Shown one piece after another: positions 16,009-20,459 of a stretch of 20,459 bases of DNA. The stretch's first letter is position 1; every line of letters starts with the position of its first letter. Both the position numbers and the translations under genes were made by a program. Origin of the DNA: Bacilli bacterium (GTDB taxonomy: Bacteria; Bacillota_I; Bacilli_A; ML615J-28; CAG-698); the NCBI GenBank assembly GCA_023228385.1, contig JALOBF010000011.1, positions 1 through 20,459 of the forward strand. The letters run 5' to 3'. Below the pieces are notes generated by a model that saw nothing but the letters and a program-made list of their open reading frames with translations, ran no database searches and was not told the DNA's origin.

Positions 16009-16671
16009 CTAATCTCCCAAATACTTGCTGGCTTCTCTAATGCTTAAAGAAGCCAGCCGTTCGCGGTGTTTATTAATAAAGGATTTCACCCATTGCCGGT
16101 TTGTTTTGCTATATTCACGTAAACTCCAACCTATAGCCTTATTAATAAAAAACTCGCTTGTTCCAAAATTATTACAAATAATCTTTTCCAATAAAACCGT
16201 ATCTGTTTTCTCTTTTCTTTTAAGTTGATGGTCAATCGCAATCCGCCGTAACCAAATATTATCACCGACGCTCCATTCAAGCAGTATTTCATTTACCTTT
16301 TTATCGTAAAAAGCAATATAGCCGATGACAGTATCTAATCCGTCAATCGTATCCCACCAAGATTTTGTAATAGCCAATGATTTAAGTCGTTCAATATCAG
16401 CGATTGTTAAATAAGACTTGTTTTGCGCTATATAGCCACCCGCTACATATTGCATTTCTCGGTAAGGATTCTCCCAACATTTGCTGATGAAATTCCAATC
16501 GACGGTATCAAATTTCCTCATTTCCTTTAATATTGGAGCAGTTATTTTACGTCTTTCCGGCGTTGGAATACCATAAAACAGAAATTGATTTCTCATATAG
16601 GCTGCCATCGCTTTGGCTTTAGTTGGGTTTTGATGTTTCTCAAATTCTTTAACTAATATTTGATATTCCAT
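16009..16671 (-). CDS. DNA alkylation repair protein (AlkD-like HEAT-repeat glycosylase)
   Basis: 220 residues, the usual length of the AlkD/COG4912 family, which removes bulky or positively charged alkylated bases using a curved stack of HEAT-like helical repeats. Family landmarks are the N-terminal YGIPTPERRKI (33-43), SWWDTIDGLD (104-113) with the Trp and Asp that line the active site, LRRIAI (141-146) and FFINKAIGWSLREYSK (174-189). GGAG lies six bases before the ATG and the gene has an extended -10 promoter. It appears to be a single-gene unit; I see no clear terminator before the phosphate operon. Confidence 0.93.
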   Translation of the reverse strand: MEYQILVKEFEKHQNPTKAKAMAAYMRNQFLFYGIPTPERRKITAPILKEMRKFDTVDWNFISKCWENPYREMQYVAGGYIAQNKSYLTIADIERLKSLAITKSWWDTIDGLDTVIGYIAFYDKKVNEILLEWSVGDNIWLRRIAIDHQLKRKEKTDTVLLEKIICNNFGTSEFFINKAIGWSLREYSKTNRQWVKSFINKHRERLASLSIREASKYLGD

Positions 16672-16694
16672 AATATTCTCCTCGTTTCTTACTA

Positions 16695-16703
16695 ATTATA
16701 TCA
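16695..16703 (-). promoter_or_regulatory. extended -10 promoter of the AlkD-like gene
   Basis: TGATATAAT on the minus strand, about 25 bases before the start codon, is a perfect extended -10. No good -35 is placed at the usual distance, which extended -10 promoters tolerate. Confidence 0.55.
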
Positions 16704-16858
16704 CATATACAACAAAAAAAAGAGAATTAATTCTTTTAGTATTGATAGTGTCAATTATTAAGGGACTACCTTATATCCTATTTACCCATAAATATTTAAA
16801 CTACCCACAAACTAGGAATAGTTATTGGTGTTTCAAAAAACCTATGTTTTATTATACG

Positions 16859-16900
16859 AAAAAGGCTCCAATGAAGTGAAGCAAATCACTCATTGAAGCC
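16859..16900 (-). terminator. strong rho-independent terminator in the gene-free stretch
   Basis: On the minus strand a ~15-bp stem (GGCTTCAATGAGTGA with a near-perfect complement, one G-T pair and one bulged base) is followed by TTTTT. It lies about 400 bases after the surface-protein stop codon, so it may end that transcript or one belonging to a lost element. Confidence 0.8.
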
Positions 16901-17031
16901 AAATAGCCATTAAAATGAGGTGAAAACCCCATAAATCAATCCGTTTTATGCTATTTAACCCTTAATGAAACCGAATTTATTCGTATCAAAGTAATTGTTC
17001 TTTTATGAAAGAGAACACCAATTTTAATACA

Positions 17032-17141
17032 TTGCGTACACCTACAAATATTGAAAAAGGTTGCGTACACTTGAATTGTTTATAGAACTTTTGCGTACAC
17101 CTAAAATAGCATGCGTTCATCAAGTTTTATTGCGTATTTAC
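17032..17141. repeat. array of TTGCGTACAC direct repeats
   Basis: Three copies of TTGCGTACAC start at 17032, 17061 and 17091; the first and third extend to TTGCGTACACCT. Spacings are 29 and 30 bases. Two degraded copies follow at about 17111 (ATGCGTTCAT) and 17130 (TTGCGTATTTAC), 20 and 19 bases apart. Regularly spaced direct repeats like this resemble transposase-binding repeats at the ends of IS21-type or similar elements, or operator arrays. No transposase gene is present in the window. Confidence 0.6.
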
Positions 17142-17293
17142 AATGTAAAGTTACTTCTCGTAATACTTTTATTAATAGAAAGTCATTTCGTAAAATGTTA
17201 AAAGGGATGCGGGCTTAAACTTCACCCAAAATATTCAATATTTTTAGATTATGTAAAACATTTATAGAGAATATTTTAGTAATATTACTTTAT

Positions 17294-20200
17294 CTAACCT
17301 TCATACCCCCATACAACTGGTCTATTTGAATAATTCCAATCATCACTCCACCCACTAAGTTTTGAGGTAGCTTTAACATAAATTGTTAAACTTGTGCAAT
17401 CAGAGAATGCATAATCCCCTATGCTTGTTACACTCTCAGGAATCATGACGCTTGTTAAACTTGTGCAATAACCGAATGCAGAATTCCCTATGCTTGTTAC
17501 GCTCTCAGGAATCATGAAGTTTGTTAAACTTGTGCAATAACCGAATGCATAATCCCCTATACTTGTTACACTCTCAGGAATCGTGATGCTTGTTAAACTT
17601 GTGCAATTATAGAGTGCACCACGCCCTATACTTGTTACACCATCAGGAATCGTGATGCTTGTTAAACTTGTGCAACCTATAAATGCAGAATTCCCTATAC
17701 TTGTTACACTCTCAGGAATCGTGATGCTTGGTAAACTTGTGCAGAGAGAGAATGCAGAATCCCCTATACTTGTTACACCCTCAGGAATCGTGATGCTTGT
17801 TAAACTTGTGCAATCATAAAATGCATGACTCAGAATTTCTTCAAGTTGTGAGTTTTCTTCAAATGTTATTGCTTTTAATTTTGGACAATAAGAAAAAGAA
17901 GAAGGTAGTATCTTTGTTATTGTATTAGGTAATTGAATTGATTCAATTTGTTGATTTTTATTAAATGCAGTATCAGTAATCATTACTACTTCATAGCTAT
18001 TTATTGTTGAAGGTATAATTATGTTAACATCAATATTATTGCTACTTAATCCAATTATTGTAGCTTGATTTAATGATGAGAAAGCATATATAAATTCATT
18101 ATTATCAACAATATTTGTAAATCCCCATACAACTGGTCTATTTGAATAATTCCAATTTGTATCCCATCCAGCAGGTTTTGAGGTAGCTTTAACATAAATT
18201 GTTAAACTTTTGTAACCTTCAAATGCAGCATCCCCTATACTTGTTACACCCTCAGGAATCGTGATGCTTGTTAAACTTAAGCAATTACGGAATGCAAAAG
18301 ACCCTATACTTGTTACACCCTCAGGAATCGTGATGCTTGTTAAACTTAAGCAATTACGGAATGCAGAAGACCCTATACTTGTTACACCCTTAGGAATCGT
18401 GATGCTTGTTAAACTTGCGCAATAATCGAATACAGAACCCCCTATACTTGTTACACCATCAGGAATCATGATGCTTGGTAAACTTGTGCAGAAAGAGAAT
18501 GCACCATCTCCTATAATTGTTACACTCTCAGGAATCGTGATGCTTGTTAAACTTGTGCAACCTATAAATGCAGAAAACCCTATGCTTGTTACACCCTCAG
18601 GAATAATTATACTTGTTAAATAAACTGATTCTTCAAATTGGTTATTTGTAATACTTGTTAAATCTGTTGCTAGCTCTAATGTAGCACCTTTCATATCCTC
18701 ATTAAATAATATGTTATTAATAAAGGTTCCTCCATTCGCATATTTAATCTTATAAAATGAAGTGGGAACAAAATTAATATCATTTCCAAAATAATACTTT
18801 AAATCATATGGAGCTTCACTAGATAAAGTTAAAGTTTCAAAAGAGTTGGAATCTTTTAAAATTCCTACCCCGATTGTTTTTGCTTGATTAGGTAAAACTA
18901 AACTTTTTAAAGATACGATATTAGAAAATGCATAATCACCAATTGTTGCAACATAGCTTCCTAAAGCAATGTTCTCTAAAGTCTGATTGTTTTTGAAGGC
19001 ATTGGCTGCAATAGTAGTTACTGGTGAACCTTCAATAGTATCAGGGATAACTATATTTGTTTCACTACCGATATAAGAAAGAATAATGGCTTCGCTATTA
19101 ATAATTTCAAATTCAATACCATCTGATAGTCCTTTCCATTTTGCCACTAAAGTAATGTCTTGATTATAAGTATATTCAAATGGAGTTTCTATTAAAACAT
19201 CATTAAGGAGCCAACCATCAAAAACATAGTCAACTTTTGTTGGGCTTGGTAAGCTTTTAACTATTGAATAAGTTGGTACTATTTGATTTTCTAATAGATC
19301 TCCACCTTGAGTATCAAAAGTAATTTGATATTCCACATAAGGTGTCCAAACAGCCAACAATGTTATATCATTGATTATTGGTGTTAATTCATCAAAGGTA
19401 GTTCCCTCTAATTCCCATCGTAAGAATACATAACTTTCTTTTGTTGGGCTTGGTAATGTGATTAAGGATTGATAGGAAGCCGATATACTTGGTATTGGAT
19501 GGCCTCCGGCAACATCAAAATTAACATCATAAAAATTTATAGTATACAAAGCTCTAATAATTAGTTCATTTGTAATTTGATTAAATTCTTTGTCCCATCC
19601 AATAAAAGTGTAGCCTTCTTTACTTGGATTTGATGGTGCAATGATGCTTGTACCATGTTTAATATACTGAGCAAACAAAATACTATTGTCGTCATTTACA
19701 AAAGTAACAAGATGTTCTTTGATTTCCCATCGTGCATAAAGTATTAAGTTTCTTGTTATTCTACTATCTTCATAAAATGGACTAGCATTTATATTATTAT
19801 TTAAATACCACCCTTTAAATTGATAGCCTTCTTTTTCAGGTATTGGTAATATAATTATTGAGTCGTGTGATACATTATTAATTGTTTCATAGGCTGTACC
19901 GCCATTTGATTCAAATGAAACTGAATATGTGTTTTCATTGTAAGTGGCAAATACTATTAAGTCGCTTGTTATTGAGCTATAATCATCACTCCAACCACTA
20001 AAAGTGTAACCGGTTCTTGTAGGGTCAAATGGTGCAGTAGCACTTTGCTTGAAAGCTACTCTTTGAACATCAAGTATATTGCCATTATAGTCTTTAAACT
20101 GAACTGTATATAAAACAATAGGTATACCTAAATTAACTTGTGTTTCATCTGTATAGATGACAATAAGTTCGCCGAATTCATTGATCTTTGTTTCTAAAAT

Positions 20201-20459
20201 CCCAACACCTTGTTTACCTATAAGTGTCGCTATTTCAATAAGGTTTGTCCATGTAGATTCTCCTACATATTGCCACTGAATAAAACCTTCACTTACTTGG
20301 AATGTTACTTCTTTGCCATCAGTTCCAGCATCTCCCTTAGGCCCTATTAAGGTTGAAAGTTCCACTAGATTGGTCCAGGCAGATTCTCCTATATATTGCC
20401 ACTGAATAAAACCTTCACTTACTTGGAATGTTACTTCTTTGCCATCAGTTCCAGCATCT
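17294..20459 (-). CDS. giant repeat-rich surface protein, BspA-like (N-terminus beyond the window)
   Basis: The last 1,054 residues of a larger protein; the frame is open to the right edge, so the start lies outside. In order: two 42-residue repeats with a collagen-like GPKGDAGTDG start and an aromatic IQWQY core (1-~85); five Listeria-Bacteroides/InlB-type beta repeats (about 117-173, 178-244, 249-306, 310-372, 377-442; each with GY.F.GW or similar and ending in a variant of LYARW); then BspA-like LRR_5 repeats (about 448-1054). The LRR part has two blocks of near-identical 23-residue units (TSLTSITIPEGVTSIGDSAF), each closed by a copy of IYVKATSK..GW...NYSNRPVVWG. Such proteins are adhesins or sensors on the cell surface. 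The C-terminus ends VVWGYEG with no sortase motif or membrane anchor, so any signal or lipid anchor must be at the unseen N-terminus. Codon use differs from the genes to the left. Confidence 0.92.
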   Translation of the reverse strand, partial: DAGTDGKEVTFQVSEGFIQWQYIGESAWTNLVELSTLIGPKGDAGTDGKEVTFQVSEGFIQWQYVGESTWTNLIEIATLIGKQGVGILETKINEFGELIVIYTDETQVNLGIPIVLYTVQFKDYNGNILDVQRVAFKQSATAPFDPTRTGYTFSGWSDDYSSITSDLIVFATYNENTYSVSFESNGGTAYETINNVSHDSIIILPIPEKEGYQFKGWYLNNNINASPFYEDSRITRNLILYARWEIKEHLVTFVNDDNSILFAQYIKHGTSIIAPSNPSKEGYTFIGWDKEFNQITNELIIRALYTINFYDVNFDVAGGHPIPSISASYQSLITLPSPTKESYVFLRWELEGTTFDELTPIINDITLLAVWTPYVEYQITFDTQGGDLLENQIVPTYSIVKSLPSPTKVDYVFDGWLLNDVLIETPFEYTYNQDITLVAKWKGLSDGIEFEIINSEAIILSYIGSETNIVIPDTIEGSPVTTIAANAFKNNQTLENIALGSYVATIGDYAFSNIVSLKSLVLPNQAKTIGVGILKDSNSFETLTLSSEAPYDLKYYFGNDINFVPTSFYKIKYANGGTFINNILFNEDMKGATLELATDLTSITNNQFEESVYLTSIIIPEGVTSIGFSAFIGCTSLTSITIPESVTIIGDGAFSFCTSLPSIMIPDGVTSIGGSVFDYCASLTSITIPKGVTSIGSSAFRNCLSLTSITIPEGVTSIGSFAFRNCLSLTSITIPEGVTSIGDAAFEGYKSLTIYVKATSKPAGWDTNWNYSNRPVVWGFTNIVDNNEFIYAFSSLNQATIIGLSSNNIDVNIIIPSTINSYEVVMITDTAFNKNQQIESIQLPNTITKILPSSFSYCPKLKAITFEENSQLEEILSHAFYDCTSLTSITIPEGVTSIGDSAFSLCTSLPSITIPESVTSIGNSAFIGCTSLTSITIPDGVTSIGRGALYNCTSLTSITIPESVTSIGDYAFGYCTSLTNFMIPESVTSIGNSAFGYCTSLTSVMIPESVTSIGDYAFSDCTSLTIYVKATSKLSGWSDDWNYSNRPVVWGYEG
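17307..18620 (-). repeat. two-block internal duplication of 69-bp LRR units
   Basis: A 69-base unit coding for a 23-residue LRR is repeated in two blocks, about 17371-17830 and 18190-18620, with six full units in each. Both blocks end with the same sequence, seen at 17307-17340 and again at 18123-18156. The blocks are separated by about 350 bases of diverged LRR sequence. This is a coding repeat, not a CRISPR array. Confidence 0.85.
20208..20459 (-). repeat. 126-bp tandem repeat at the window edge
   Basis: Two adjacent 126-base copies (20208-20333 and 20334-20459), each coding for 42 residues, preserve the frame. Their right-hand ~65 bases are identical while the left-hand parts differ at many positions. 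More copies may lie beyond the window. Confidence 0.9.

Larger units (their letters stand above)
16704..17293 (-). other. gene-free stretch between the surface protein and the AlkD-like gene
   Basis: No reading frame here has a recognisable product or a good start site. The stretch holds a strong minus-strand terminator (16859-16900), an array of TTGCGTACAC repeats (17032-17141) and, at about 17145-17200, two degenerate copies of a motif like AAAGTTACTTCTCGTAA. Short palindromes such as AGTAATATTACT lie just after the surface-protein stop codon. It may be the remains of a mobile element end. Confidence 0.5.

Noticed and set aside
16711..16740. Terminator from AGAATTAATTCT and the nearby T-run
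   Set aside because: The stem is only about four A-T-rich pairs, too weak to call; the hairpin at 16859-16900 is far stronger.
17364..18620. Possible CRISPR array, from the regular ~69-bp repeats
   Set aside because: The repeats are coding, keep frame and translate into BspA-like LRR units; there are no unique spacers.
20363..20365. GTG as the start of the surface protein
   Set aside because: The same frame stays open to the window edge and encodes another full copy of the 42-residue repeat, so the GTG is internal.

Overview
The window looks like a chromosomal segment of a low-GC, Gram-positive-lineage bacterium, probably a free-living Mollicutes or Bacilli relative of the Acholeplasma/Izemoplasma kind. 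The evidence is AT-rich DNA, purine-rich Shine-Dalgarno sites (GGAGG), many short intergenic rho-independent terminators, TATAAT-type promoters and a surface lipoprotein. Trp is encoded by TGG throughout and TGA is used once as a stop, which fits the standard bacterial code. No rRNA, tRNA or CRISPR array was seen. Every gene I can support is transcribed from the minus strand, so the biological order runs from the right end to the left.

Right end, 16.7-20.46 kb: the last ~1,050 residues of a giant repeat-rich surface protein (collagen-like/42-residue repeats, five Listeria-Bacteroides-type beta repeats, then two blocks of BspA-like 23-residue leucine-rich repeats). A ~590-base gene-free stretch follows, holding a strong terminator and an array of TTGCGTACAC repeats. 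This part is poor in the CCG/CGG triplets that are common to its left, so it may be acquired DNA.

Middle, 9.5-16.7 kb: an AlkD-like DNA glycosylase; a PiT phosphate permease with its DUF47/PhoU-like partner, behind a good promoter and a possibly folded leader; then, after a GNRA-loop terminator and a new promoter, a run of a DUF819 membrane-protein pseudogene (three single-base losses, each repairable by lengthening a homopolymer), a COG0731-type radical SAM protein, an MFS exporter and a creatininase-family amidohydrolase, closed by a 13-bp-stem terminator.

Left half, 0-9.5 kb: a LysM protein and cysteine synthase (cysK), then serine O-acetyltransferase (cysE), which together make cysteine from serine; a PLP-dependent alpha-oxoamine synthase; a 314-base gap with two tandem related structured elements, each with a predicted covarying pseudoknot, a GCTCT/AGAGC hairpin and its own terminator; then a tightly coupled ABC ATPase, FtsX/MacB-type permease and large lipoprotein operon. 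The tandem RNA elements at 5482-5766 are the best candidate here for something undescribed: either two paralogous small RNAs or a double attenuator ahead of the ABC operon.
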